DNA from: Candidatus Saccharibacteria bacterium oral taxon 488
GTDB taxonomy: Bacteria; Patescibacteriota; Saccharimonadia; Saccharimonadales; Saccharimonadaceae
Assembly: GCA_013100805.1 (NCBI GenBank)
Contig: CP040000.1
Coordinates: forward strand, 1 to 64,000
Direction: 5' to 3'
DNA length: 64,000 bases
Shown: piece after piece, positions 1-9,043 of the stretch
How positions within the stretch are numbered: position 1 is the stretch's first letter
How the letters are laid out: the number at the start of each line of letters is the position of its first letter
Translations under genes and position numbers: made by a program
The notes under the pieces: generated by a model
The model's database searches: none
What the model was told of the DNA's origin: nothing
What the model saw: the letters and a program-made list of their open reading frames with translations, nothing else

Positions 1-1347
1 GTGAATAGTCAAGCTATTTGGCAGGGGGTGCTGGGTGAAATTGAAGTTTCAATTCCACCGTCGTCATTTTCGACTTGGTTTAAATCGACTGAGCTTGACA
101 TTATCTCCGATAACGAGGTGGCTGTCCTGTCACCCAACCCTTTCGTGTTGACACAACTAGAGAAACGCTATTATCAGCGCATCGCTGACGGTTTGAAACG
201 AAATGGCCTTGCGGTCTCGACGATTCATTTTCGACCAAAAAAGGTGGCTACTCGGAGACAACGCCTCAATCGCGATGAACCAAATTCAGCGGCGGCCGAC
301 CAACCGATCATCAAGCAGTCTAAAAAATCAGCAACCAACCTCAACCCACGCTACACCTTTGACAACTTTATCGTTGGCTCAAGTAATGATCTGGCGCACG
401 CCGCCTGTCAAGCAATCGCTGCTAATCCTGGCACCAAATACAATCCGCTCTATTTGTATGGCGGTTCGGGGCTTGGTAAAACCCATTTGATGCAGGCCGT
501 TGGTAACGAGATTATTAAGCGCCAACCCTCCGCCCGCGTGTTATATACTACCACCGAGACCTTTGTGAGTGAATTCCTCGACTCAATTCGCTTCAAGAAA
601 AAAGGATTTTCCGACAAGTATCGTAACGTCGATGTCCTGATCGTTGACGATATGCAGTTTATCGCCAATAAGGAAAAAACTCAGGACGAGTTCTTTCACA
701 CTTTTAACGACCTACACCAAAACGACAAGCAGATCATCATCAGCTCTGACAAGCCGCCAAAAAGCATCCCTACCCTGACCGACCGCCTGCGCAGTCGCTT
801 TGAGTGGGGCATGACGATTGACGTGCAGATGCCTGATTATGAAACTCGCTGCGCTATCGTTACCGCCAAGGCTGGCCTGAGCAATATTGAATTATCCGCC
901 GACGTTATCGAATATCTCGCCACCAATTTCAAGACCAATATCCGCGAACTTGAGGGGGCGCTCAATCAGCTCCTCGCCTACGCCGAAATGCAAAACATCA
1001 CGCCCGACGCCGAAACCGCCGAGGGGCTGCTCGGTAATATCAAGCGCTCTCGCCCGCAACATATCACCGCCAAGCAAATTATCGACAAAACTGCTCGCCA
1101 CTTTGGTGTCGAGGTAAAAGATGTGTGTTCGCCAAAGCGCGATAAATACATCATGCAGCCACGCCAAATTGCCATGTACCTGCTGCGCAGCGAGCTCAAG
1201 ATGAGCTTTCCAAAAATCGCCCAGGAGCTTGGCCGCAAAGACCACACCACCGCCATTCATTCGGTTGACAAAATTAGCAAGGAGATGCTCATCAGCGTCA
1301 ATGTTCGTGAACAAATTAACGACATCCGGGACAAGCTCTATGTGTAA
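1..1347 (+). CDS. dnaA: Chromosomal replication initiator DnaA
   Basis: ATP-dependent initiator that binds DnaA boxes at the origin, melts the duplex and recruits the helicase. The 448-residue protein has a normal domain order: domain I (about 1-80), a polar linker (about 80-112), and an AAA+ domain with Walker A GGSGLGKTH near residue 155 and Walker B VLIVDDMQF near 212. The C-terminal helix-turn-helix domain carries the DnaA signature GRKDHTTAIHSV near residue 415. Translation starts with GTG at the first base of the window, so no upstream control region is visible. It is followed by the putative origin and dnaN, the common bacterial order. The family call is certain. Confidence 0.98.
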   Translation: MNSQAIWQGVLGEIEVSIPPSSFSTWFKSTELDIISDNEVAVLSPNPFVLTQLEKRYYQRIADGLKRNGLAVSTIHFRPKKVATRRQRLNRDEPNSAAADQPIIKQSKKSATNLNPRYTFDNFIVGSSNDLAHAACQAIAANPGTKYNPLYLYGGSGLGKTHLMQAVGNEIIKRQPSARVLYTTTETFVSEFLDSIRFKKKGFSDKYRNVDVLIVDDMQFIANKEKTQDEFFHTFNDLHQNDKQIIISSDKPPKSIPTLTDRLRSRFEWGMTIDVQMPDYETRCAIVTAKAGLSNIELSADVIEYLATNFKTNIRELEGALNQLLAYAEMQNITPDAETAEGLLGNIKRSRPQHITAKQIIDKTARHFGVEVKDVCSPKRDKYIMQPRQIAMYLLRSELKMSFPKIAQELGRKDHTTAIHSVDKISKEMLISVNVREQINDIRDKLYV

Positions 1348-1607
1348 AACCTGGGTAAAACGTGTGCGTAACCAGCGACAAACTTGTGAACGACTATCCA
1401 CTAATCTAGTTGTCATCAAATGGGCCAAGCAGCATCACGTGGACAATCAGCGTCTTGTCCACGACACCATACCCAGCAAATCCACCGTCTTTTCCACCGA
1501 CACAATGCTACTACCACCCCTATATGAACACAATCTTTACCCAGTTTCCACAGTACCTATTATTACTAACTACTGAATAAAAATAAGAAAAGGATTATAA
1601 TAAGAAT
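1348..1607. other. Putative replication origin (oriC)
   Basis: This 260-bp gap between dnaA and dnaN holds several degenerate matches to the DnaA box TTATCCACA. They are CTATCCACT (1394-1402), TTGTCCACG on the minus strand (1438-1446), TTGTCCACG on the plus strand (1455-1463), TTTTCCACC (1490-1498) and GTTTCCACA (1544-1552). The middle two form an inverted pair. An AT-rich stretch at about 1559-1605 could be the unwinding element. No box is a perfect consensus match. The location is typical of oriC, but the call rests on sequence pattern alone; GC-skew reversal would be the test. Confidence 0.6.
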
Positions 1608-2708
1608 ATGAAGCTCACCGTCACCCAAGAAAACCTCGCCAAAGCCCTCGCTAGCGTTGGGCGCATCGCCGCTAGTCGTAACGAACTAGCGATACTGAAC
1701 AATATTTTACTACGAACAGATGGCTCTCGGCTGGTCGTAGCGGCAACGAATCTGGAGGTCGCCTCCACTCAGTATGTTGGCGCTAAGGTCGAGAAGCCCG
1801 GCTCGATAACTATCCCAGCCCGACTGGTGAGCGAATTCGTCGCCAGCCTACCGAGTGGTACGGTCGAATTGGAGGTCAAGGACGAGCACCTACACCTGAC
1901 CGCAGACAGGTTTTCGTCAGTTATCAATGGCGTCGTGGCGGATGAGTTTCCAGAGCTACCGACAGTGGACGAGAAGACGGCAGTGCGACTGGATATGAGT
2001 GCGGATGAGCTAAAAAAGGCAGTTTCGCAAACCATTATCGCGACGTCTAGTGATGCCACGCGGGCAGTGTTGACTGGTGTGTATTGGCATACCTACAACA
2101 GTGAGTTGTATCTAGCGGCCACGGACGGTTATCGGTTGGCGGAGAAGCGGCTGATGAAGTTTGATGGCGAAATTACAGCTATCGTGCCAGCATCAACACT
2201 CCAGGAAGTGCTGCGGAGCCTCGATACCGAAACAAGTGACGTAAGTTTGTTTTTTGATGAAACGCAGGTCGGGTTTCGGACGGATCATTTAGAGATCGTG
2301 AGTCGGCTGATCGACGGTAAGTTTCCCGACTATCGTCAACTGATTCCTAAACTCGCCGAGACCGAGGTGGTAATTAAAAAAGCCGATTTCCTGCGCATCA
2401 CCAAGGTTGCCAGCCTCTTTGCGCGCGAGTCCGGTGGTGGTATCACCCTCAAGGCTAGTCACGAGCAGGCGCTATTATCAATCCATTCAATCGCTTCGGA
2501 GCTTGGCGAGAATACCTCTGAGGCCAGCGCCGAGGTGTCGAGCGACGGCGAAATTACGCTTAATTCTCGCTATCTGATCGAGTCACTTGGCGCTACTGAT
2601 GGCGAGACTGTTACCTTCTCGTTTAACGGCAAACTGTCGCCATGTGTCATCCGCGAGCAGACCCCTACGCCAGATTGTATGCATATTGTTATGCCGTTGA
2701 AGCGCTAG
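1608..2708 (+). CDS. dnaN: DNA polymerase III beta sliding clamp
   Basis: Ring-shaped processivity clamp that tethers DNA polymerase III to DNA. The 366 residues are the normal length, built from three repeated clamp folds (about 1-120, 125-245, 248-366). Family features include the N-terminal MKLTVTQENLAKAL start, the central RAVLTGVYWH segment, and a C-terminus ending IVMPLKR in the family's typical MPL-containing form. The ATG follows an AAAGGATTAT purine tract. It lies directly after dnaA and the putative origin. The convergent secretion-operon gene ends 1 bp downstream, so there is essentially no intergenic space. Confidence 0.97.
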   Translation: MKLTVTQENLAKALASVGRIAASRNELAILNNILLRTDGSRLVVAATNLEVASTQYVGAKVEKPGSITIPARLVSEFVASLPSGTVELEVKDEHLHLTADRFSSVINGVVADEFPELPTVDEKTAVRLDMSADELKKAVSQTIIATSSDATRAVLTGVYWHTYNSELYLAATDGYRLAEKRLMKFDGEITAIVPASTLQEVLRSLDTETSDVSLFFDETQVGFRTDHLEIVSRLIDGKFPDYRQLIPKLAETEVVIKKADFLRITKVASLFARESGGGITLKASHEQALLSIHSIASELGENTSEASAEVSSDGEITLNSRYLIESLGATDGETVTFSFNGKLSPCVIREQTPTPDCMHIVMPLKR

Positions 2709-2709
2709 G

Positions 2710-3519
2710 TTAGTTAAGTGATCGACCGTCTTGAGTAATGGTAATTCGTCGATTATTATCGTAATCAATAGTGACGTTGTAGGCTAATTTATCCTCGACG
2801 GTAATAGTAAATGATAGTGTATTTTTTCCTGTTGATGTATCGCGTGTAATATTTTTTATCGTTGTTTGCGTGGCGATGCGCGATAGCCTATGGTCATAAG
2901 AATAATCACTCATGATTAGCTTTTCAATGTAGTCAGTGTCATTGCCGGTTAGCTGGTCGGACAAAGAGTTGTCATACTGGTCTTTTTCACCACCCCAGTT
3001 TATGACTAAGTACGGGCTTCGTAGTCCACGCATTCGCGAAAAGTCATCATTACAGCCAAAATAACCGTATATTAGCTGATCAGTTGGTAGACATGAAACG
3101 GTTGTGCCATATTGATACTGAGCATCATCGTCAAGATTGGTCTTTTGTGACCACGTATATTCAACGAGATACGACTGCTGTAGGCTTTTAATATCAACAA
3201 TGAAGTTAACAGTGTGGATATCTTTTGCTTGATCATGAGTTTGCTTAAACGACCCGTCGCGGATAAGGATGTCTTTGATGGAGTTGTTTGGTAAATCACC
3301 CGTGTAGTTGTTGCGGATGGTAGTATATAATGCGTGACGAATTGTTTCGAGGGTTTTAGCGTCGGTCGGTTTACCATTTGTATATGTACTGAGATTTTCG
3401 ATATGCATTTCTCCACCAAGAGGGTTGCGTAGCAGTAGTATATAAGCAACCGTAGTGATAATAACAACACCAATAAACCCCAAGATAATGAAAATTAGTT
3501 TTTTATTATAGTGCAACAT
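2710..3519 (-). CDS. Single-pass membrane protein of the secretion operon
   Basis: Last gene of the long minus-strand secretion operon; function not recognised. I place the start at ATG 3519, giving 269 residues beginning MLHYNKKL, rather than further upstream inside the previous gene. This gives a 14-nt overlap with the wall-hydrolase gene and an immediate N-terminal transmembrane helix (about residues 6-28). The rest should lie outside the cytoplasm. Its last ~50 residues (pattern I-x-N ... SFTxTV ... Y-x-V ... ITxxxG) resemble the C-terminus of the protein encoded at 5313-5813, so the two may share a domain. A VirB8-like role as an anchored periplasmic component is possible but unproven. 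Confidence 0.75.
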   Translation of the reverse strand: MLHYNKKLIFIILGFIGVVIITTVAYILLLRNPLGGEMHIENLSTYTNGKPTDAKTLETIRHALYTTIRNNYTGDLPNNSIKDILIRDGSFKQTHDQAKDIHTVNFIVDIKSLQQSYLVEYTWSQKTNLDDDAQYQYGTTVSCLPTDQLIYGYFGCNDDFSRMRGLRSPYLVINWGGEKDQYDNSLSDQLTGNDTDYIEKLIMSDYSYDHRLSRIATQTTIKNITRDTSTGKNTLSFTITVEDKLAYNVTIDYDNNRRITITQDGRSLN

Positions 3520-4852
3520 TACCGCCACCTCTACTTGTATTTGCTCCAACATAGCTCGCCACTGCTGACATATCAACTTCTGGGTAGGCAAACTCATCCG
3601 GAAGATGTCCGAGCCAAGTTTTTGGATCATTAACCTTACCCGTAAGGATAAATCCAGATCCGCCACCTCGTTGCGTGCCATCACCGCGGCCCTTACCTGA
3701 ATTACCACAACTTGCGTGGCCAACGATGACATTATCGCCCTGAATGCCGAGGACAACTCCGGTGTGACCATAGCGTCCACCAGACCAACTAAACACAGCG
3801 CCGACTTTTGGTGTTTTACCGGTCGGTAGCTTTCGAGCATTTCTTAAGTGCTTAACAACGTGTTCGCCATTACCTGTGGTGCCGAGGTTTTTTGTTGAAG
3901 TAAATTTTTCAAGGAAGAATACAGAGAACGACACACAGTTTGATCCCCCACCATTACAAGTATTCCACAAGTAGTCACCCATAGCTTTGCGGCTTTCATT
4001 ATTTTTATTTTCGCCGTAATTCATCATGAATTTCTTCGCTTGCTCTTCGTTGAGACCGCCTTCGGAGATGGTGCCGCCTCCACCTCCACTACCGTCACTA
4101 CAGTTAGTGGCAGCACCAGAAGCGGCAGCGGCCGCGCTAGACGGATCTGGTTCCCAACTCATAGCTTTCATGGTATAAGCTACGCGAACTATAGTCTGTG
4201 GAATGCCAGCACCAAAAAATTTCTTTACCATAATAACAGCAGCAGCTGCGGCGTTGCCTGATGCTACCATCTCAGCTAACACGTTTTTACGTGAAGTTGG
4301 TGCAAGGTTCTGGAGTTGCCACCAGACGATAGCTAGTTGCACCTCGAGACTGGTAACATCACCCTGGACGCCAGCCTGCTGTTGCCAGTAGAGGACGGCT
4401 ACGCCAGGGTCCCATTGGGCGATTCCCCAGGCATCGCCCATACCAGCCGGTTTACTCGGGTTCCACGGGTGATACTTACCGCCGGCCTTGAGCGGATTTG
4501 GCTCGGAGCCTTTATTTTGACGAAGAATTGGGTTACCTTTTGACTCCTGATATAAATTACCAACGATTGCTGCTGCAACAAACTTTGGCGCACCTTTGGA
4601 TATAAAGTAATTAAATGCTTTCTTTAGATTATCTTCGCCGACTAGCTCGCCTGCCGCCCCACTCGCTGACTGTGCGGCATTTGGTGAACAGTTTGTATCC
4701 TCAGAATTATTGCTAAAAAGAATGTTGTTGTCTTCAAATGTTGCCCGCAGCTGATCGGTATTTAACTCGGCAAATACTGGTGAACTCCCAAAAAGAAGCG
4801 AAATGATTGATATAATAACAGCGACTCTTTGAAAGGCTAATTTTCGTTCCAT
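3506..4852 (-). CDS. Secreted lysozyme-CHAP peptidoglycan hydrolase
   Basis: Probable cell-wall hydrolase of the secretion apparatus, filling the VirB1 role of opening peptidoglycan for the machine, or attacking a partner cell wall. The 448 residues show a signal peptide with a cleavage-like SSPVFA end near residue 28. A phage-tail-lysozyme-like domain follows (about 65-200), with the likely catalytic Glu in NLYQESKGNP and the WGIAQWDPG motif. After a Gly/Ser-rich linker comes a CHAP amidase/endopeptidase domain (about 285-420), with catalytic Cys in NCVSFS and His in RYGHTGVV. The gene overlaps both neighbours by 14-16 nt, so it is co-translated with the operon. Domain calls are by motif; whether self or host wall is the target cannot be seen. 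Confidence 0.85.
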   Translation of the reverse strand: MERKLAFQRVAVIISIISLLFGSSPVFAELNTDQLRATFEDNNILFSNNSEDTNCSPNAAQSASGAAGELVGEDNLKKAFNYFISKGAPKFVAAAIVGNLYQESKGNPILRQNKGSEPNPLKAGGKYHPWNPSKPAGMGDAWGIAQWDPGVAVLYWQQQAGVQGDVTSLEVQLAIVWWQLQNLAPTSRKNVLAEMVASGNAAAAAVIMVKKFFGAGIPQTIVRVAYTMKAMSWEPDPSSAAAAASGAATNCSDGSGGGGGTISEGGLNEEQAKKFMMNYGENKNNESRKAMGDYLWNTCNGGGSNCVSFSVFFLEKFTSTKNLGTTGNGEHVVKHLRNARKLPTGKTPKVGAVFSWSGGRYGHTGVVLGIQGDNVIVGHASCGNSGKGRGDGTQRGGGSGFILTGKVNDPKTWLGHLPDEFAYPEVDMSAVASYVGANTSRGGGNVAL

Positions 4853-5304
4853 AATTTTCTCGCTCGCTCTCTTGCGTTATCTGGTAATGTGTTACCGCTG
4901 GTTGTCTGCCACGCCTCTTTGCCGGTTGAGTATGCGATGAGCTGCAAATTGCCGCGATCATCTTTCTTTAATATGACATATAATGTGCGCGATGGATTGG
5001 TAGTTGCAACATTGGCGGCAATTGCTTTCAGAAAAATCCACTCATTTTCGAAGTCAATTTTTTCGAGAAATGTTTGTCGCGGTGTTGTCGCAACTCGCAG
5101 GTTGGTAAAAGCAGCGGAGGCTGATTCGCGCAACGTTTTTTCTGGGATTGTGAGATTTTTGGTTGGTCCTGGATTTAATGGGGTGTTGTTGCGGATAACA
5201 ACTAGGATAATGACGATTATCAGTGCAATCGCTGCAATACATAGCCCAGCCATAATCGTCAACGATCGCCTATCGTCACGTGGCTGCTGGGAGTAATAAT
5301 TCAT
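4837..5304 (-). CDS. Small single-pass membrane protein of the secretion operon
   Basis: About 155 residues starting MNYYSQQPRDDRR (ATG 5304; an ATG 12 nt upstream at 5316 would also work and overlaps the previous gene by 4 nt). A short charged cytoplasmic tail is followed by one strong transmembrane helix (about 17-40) and an outward-facing domain of about 110 residues containing an YVILKKDDRGNLQLIAYS strand pattern. I do not recognise a family. It lies between two other anchored small proteins and the secreted wall hydrolase, overlapping the hydrolase gene by 16 nt. It is probably a structural or accessory part of the same envelope complex. Confidence 0.72.
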   Translation of the reverse strand: MNYYSQQPRDDRRSLTIMAGLCIAAIALIIVIILVVIRNNTPLNPGPTKNLTIPEKTLRESASAAFTNLRVATTPRQTFLEKIDFENEWIFLKAIAANVATTNPSRTLYVILKKDDRGNLQLIAYSTGKEAWQTTSGNTLPDNARERARKLWNEN

Positions 5305-5312
5305 GCTATCTA

Positions 5313-5813
5313 TCATAACGCTACTGGCTCCCCACTTACGGTTCGAATGGTGACGGCGTTATCCGCGATAGTGAACTGTACAGCATACGCGGCGGTGTTC
5401 TTAACGGTTACAGTGAATGATATTACCTTTTCGTTAAAAACCACATTAGTAATTGTCCCAGACACAAGGGTATCAGAGGTCGCATGTTTACTTACGTAGT
5501 GGCGAAGAATCGCTGCAACGAGCGAATTTTGGATGTCGTCACTGATGAATGCAGCCAGTGTTTTATTGGCACTATTCTTCGTATCCCACCCACTGAGGAC
5601 TAACTGCTGTGTGGTCGGCTGGCCACTGCCGCCGGTTGGTCCCTCGTACTGCCCACCTCCCGACCGAGTAGAGCTATCATTAGACGACTGCGGCGGAGTC
5701 GACGGGTTGGTGGGTGGTAGCAGCAGAATGACGACAATGATTGAGGCGGAGAGTATGATGAATGATAACGTAGCAATAATTGCTGTTTTGTGTGCTAAAA
5801 GAAACTCTCTCAC
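5313..5813 (-). CDS. Small anchored secretion-operon protein
   Basis: I choose GTG at 5813 because it overlaps the stop of the upstream gene as GTGA and has a GGAGGG ribosome-binding site 8 nt upstream. This gives 166 residues beginning MREFLLAHK. A transmembrane helix (about 10-33) is followed by a Pro/Ser/Gly-rich linker and an outer domain. The C-terminal ~50 residues resemble the end of the protein encoded at 2710-3519 (shared SFTVTV and Y-x-V spacing). Function is unknown. Its place in a tightly overlapped operon with VirB4 and VirB6-like genes suggests a part of the secretion channel or its surface assembly. Confidence 0.75.
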   Translation of the reverse strand: MREFLLAHKTAIIATLSFIILSASIIVVILLLPPTNPSTPPQSSNDSSTRSGGGQYEGPTGGSGQPTTQQLVLSGWDTKNSANKTLAAFISDDIQNSLVAAILRHYVSKHATSDTLVSGTITNVVFNEKVISFTVTVKNTAAYAVQFTIADNAVTIRTVSGEPVAL

Positions 5814-8800
5814 GATGACCGCCCTCCAACTTTTTTCGGTCCAGTGATTACCCACATACCTGTTGTGCCATCTTCTTCTTCATCATTTTTACCCTTATCT
5901 GCCTTTTCACCAAAGTGGAATTCGCTCGCCGCAAAACCAGCTTTATTTTCGGTGTTGGAGCGCTTATTCGGGTCACCAACGAGGAACTTACCGTCAGTAG
6001 TCTTTCCGCGAATAAACATAATGTGACCACCCTGGATAAACGGTGTTTTCCCACCAACCGATATGAGAACCAGGCCACCTTCGGACAGGCCTTTTGAGGC
6101 GTTTTCGGCATTTGGCTGAACTTTCTTGATCGTAATACCGAACTTATCCTTAAACAGCTGAGCTTTGCTTTCCCATATCCAATTCGAACCACAACGTCCA
6201 CCGCCTCTCTGGCCATCGTTTTGGTAGAAAAACTCGGCCATTTTTTCTGGATCAACGGTTGTATTGCCGATAGTCGAGACAATAGCAGCCATAGAGGTTG
6301 GCGCGCAGCCACACTCACCAATATTACCAATGCCGTATTTTTTATTCTTCCACGGCTCTTCTGACTGATAGTACATCTTAATTTGATCGAGATTTTCGCC
6401 GGTTTGGGAGTTTGAGGCGTTATTAGACTGATTACTACCGACAAGCTCCTCGTCGTCTTCGCCGTTAATGGAATTTTGAATCTGATAATCCATCAAGAAG
6501 ACGGAGATGGCAGCGAGAGCTTTGCCATCGGCAGTATCAACTGAACCAAAGTCGGTGTCAGCACTTGTCTTGCCGTTTTCACCTTCGACAACAGGACGAT
6601 AACCGCCACTGGAGAGTTTGCCAGTACTTTGCCTGGTACTAGATTCATCGAGAACGCAGCCGGTCATATTGGTCGAGTATTCTGCTGAGCTGACATCGCT
6701 ACAAGATTCAATAAACGATTTTAGCGGCGTATTGTCTTTTATATATCCTTTACTGACCAATGCCTCAATGTCGTCTTCTTTTTCTATATCAACACTTTCA
6801 TCAATCCACCCAGCCTTTGCCAGGATCTCTCGTGCCTCCTCAACACCCATATCGTCCTGCTGTTTAGTGAAGCCCGTACACCCAGCGCCGGCAAAGTTCA
6901 CTGCCGGGGTAACGTCGCGGCCATTAACCTCGGACTTTAAGCCAAAGTCTTCGGCATAACCACAGTAATTTGCCGAGTAGTTATCGCTCGCGTTGGCGGC
7001 GGTTCCAAATGAAAGCGCCATTGCTGGGAGGCGGATAATATTAGAGAAGATTGAAGCAAAAGAATTATTGTAACTGCCAGATTGGAGCATCATCTGACGT
7101 AAGTTAAAGGTAAGGCTACCAAGGAATGTGTGGCGGCTGGAGGTGTCGAATGGGCTGAGCGAGGCGAGGTCGTATTCACGTTGTTGTCGCTCGTTAGCGA
7201 GACGAACTTGATTAAAACTAGAGAGGCCTTTTTTAGATAATACCGGCAGATGTTTTGCTGAATTTGCTGCTGCAAAAAATGCACCAGCCGATGTTCCGAG
7301 CATATCGCCGAATTCTTTACCTTTAGCATTTGCAATGTCATTATCACCAACGATGGCCTTGAATATCGCTTGAACAGCTGCACTTGTAGCCGCTTTGGTT
7401 ATCTCGCCTATGATAACGGAAGTAATTTGGGAGATTGCAAAATTACCTACCGCCTTAACGATACCACCAATAAGTGTTGGTGCGGCTATAGCCGTAGCTG
7501 CTGCATCGACAGCCATAGCAGAATACATAGCCTGATCACTCATGATGACGTTGCACGCGCCCTTGGTGGCATCTTTGTATTGATACATTGCTTGGATGGC
7601 TGGGTGGCGACGAACCTTAAGCCCGGGGGCAAACTTTTCAGATAGCGGAACTTTATTTTTATTGACACCCATAGCGGAGAGCAGAAGTGGTGAATCAAGA
7701 GCCGACTCGGCTTTGCCATTGCTGCCTTTGTGGCGAGAGGTCAACATTGTACCAACGAATTCCATACCGGCAGCAGTCATTGCGAAACGCGGATCAAGGC
7801 CTGAAGCTTTTTGTTGTGATCCCGGCGAGAGAACCATGTTGGCTATTGGTGGAATAAGTGCTGCCATTTGCGCTCCGGCAACACCTCCAACAACAAAATC
7901 AGGTATGTGTCCGGCGATACAGGCGCCTGTTGCGAGGGTATAGGCCGAACCAGCACGCCGCGCACGCTTTAGTTTTTTATCGGCATGTGCTTTGGCTTTG
8001 TTGCCCGACTCTTCAATGTCTGATTGGTTTATTTTATCATCAGCACGGTATTCTTCGGATGGGGTCTTCTTTTTTTCACCGTCAGAGCCTGTTGAGCCTT
8101 GATTTTGTCGGTTATTCTTTTTGTTTTCTTCGGCCCATGTGGCCGCTCCTCCGTTTCGTTTTATACGCTTAAACTTACTAAAGAACTTTTTGGCGAGATA
8201 TTTACTTGACCAGACACGAAACCGCATATTAAATGCACCCGATCGACCAAGAACCTTGGCGGCAAGGCCGCGGTTTTCTTTAGCGCTTAAAAAACCAGGC
8301 AAGTCTTGAGCCTTGATGTGTTTGCCGTCAACAATAAATTTTTCGGGGTTACCATCGGGGTAGCCAAATCTTTTCAGGTTAAGCGGTTTGCCTTTAGCGT
8401 CGGCCGCTACAACACCGTACTTTGCGAGACGCCGTAAACCTTTATTTGAAATGGTGCCGGCCTTGCATTTCATCTTTTTACTATTGCAAACGCCGGGCTT
8501 TGTTATCATGTTTGCTAGGTTTTTTGCGAGGCGTCGTTCAGAGACAACCGAGCTAGAGTCATTACCAAGAGTTAGGTTCTCCATAATATTGATGAGCATT
8601 GATGCTGGGCCAAACACTGAAGCCAGCAGACCTCCGCCAACACCGAATAGTACCATCAAACCAGCAATACCGCCGCGTTTTTTAGCAAGAGCGATGAGCT
8701 TAGCGGCTTGACTTTTGGGCATAGTTCGATTAGAATTTCCCGGTTGATAAAAACCGCTTTGTGGTCCTTGATTTGTAGCACTATTCTCTTTGTCTGTTAT

Positions 8801-9028
8801 TTTTTGTGCGGCATCTTCAATATTGGTATCTCGATTCGCCTGGTAGCCGAACTGGTTGGCATCAAGACTGTCATCCCTCAAACCGGCCTCTATCTGGTCA
8901 AGTGCTGCCTGCTCACCAGCATTCAGTCGCTCCGATGAATCATCATGTAGCTCAAACGGATTTGCTCGCCCATCAGCATCGGAGTCGGTCGTGGTGTCAA
9001 ATCGTGGCGGTCTTGTTTTTGTTGCCAT
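5810..9028 (-). CDS. Large membrane protein with C-terminal C39-like peptidase domain
   Basis: A 1072-residue protein of the secretion operon. The N-terminal ~110 residues are acidic and polar. A hydrophobic segment follows at about 113-150 (GGIAGLMVLFGVGGGLLASV), then a long Lys-rich region and further hydrophobic stretches around 365-410 and 505-560. The C-terminal ~190 residues look like a C39-type papain-fold protease. The likely catalytic Cys is in GECGCAPTSMA, His in GGHIMFIRG and Asp in VGDPN. Such domains cut leader peptides or peptidoglycan stems; the substrate here is unknown. A TATAAT box and a GGAGG site directly precede the ATG, so an internal promoter is possible. The domain call is by motif. 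Confidence 0.78.
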   Translation of the reverse strand: MATKTRPPRFDTTTDSDADGRANPFELHDDSSERLNAGEQAALDQIEAGLRDDSLDANQFGYQANRDTNIEDAAQKITDKENSATNQGPQSGFYQPGNSNRTMPKSQAAKLIALAKKRGGIAGLMVLFGVGGGLLASVFGPASMLINIMENLTLGNDSSSVVSERRLAKNLANMITKPGVCNSKKMKCKAGTISNKGLRRLAKYGVVAADAKGKPLNLKRFGYPDGNPEKFIVDGKHIKAQDLPGFLSAKENRGLAAKVLGRSGAFNMRFRVWSSKYLAKKFFSKFKRIKRNGGAATWAEENKKNNRQNQGSTGSDGEKKKTPSEEYRADDKINQSDIEESGNKAKAHADKKLKRARRAGSAYTLATGACIAGHIPDFVVGGVAGAQMAALIPPIANMVLSPGSQQKASGLDPRFAMTAAGMEFVGTMLTSRHKGSNGKAESALDSPLLLSAMGVNKNKVPLSEKFAPGLKVRRHPAIQAMYQYKDATKGACNVIMSDQAMYSAMAVDAAATAIAAPTLIGGIVKAVGNFAISQITSVIIGEITKAATSAAVQAIFKAIVGDNDIANAKGKEFGDMLGTSAGAFFAAANSAKHLPVLSKKGLSSFNQVRLANERQQREYDLASLSPFDTSSRHTFLGSLTFNLRQMMLQSGSYNNSFASIFSNIIRLPAMALSFGTAANASDNYSANYCGYAEDFGLKSEVNGRDVTPAVNFAGAGCTGFTKQQDDMGVEEAREILAKAGWIDESVDIEKEDDIEALVSKGYIKDNTPLKSFIESCSDVSSAEYSTNMTGCVLDESSTRQSTGKLSSGGYRPVVEGENGKTSADTDFGSVDTADGKALAAISVFLMDYQIQNSINGEDDEELVGSNQSNNASNSQTGENLDQIKMYYQSEEPWKNKKYGIGNIGECGCAPTSMAAIVSTIGNTTVDPEKMAEFFYQNDGQRGGGRCGSNWIWESKAQLFKDKFGITIKKVQPNAENASKGLSEGGLVLISVGGKTPFIQGGHIMFIRGKTTDGKFLVGDPNKRSNTENKAGFAASEFHFGEKADKGKNDEEEDGTTGMWVITGPKKVGGRSS

Positions 9029-9043
9029 ATGCCTCCAATTATA

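Noticed and set aside
3520..3840. N-terminal extension of the 2710 gene
   Set aside because: This part is antiparallel-frame reading of the wall-hydrolase gene and lacks membrane or signal features; ATG 3519 gives an immediate anchor helix.
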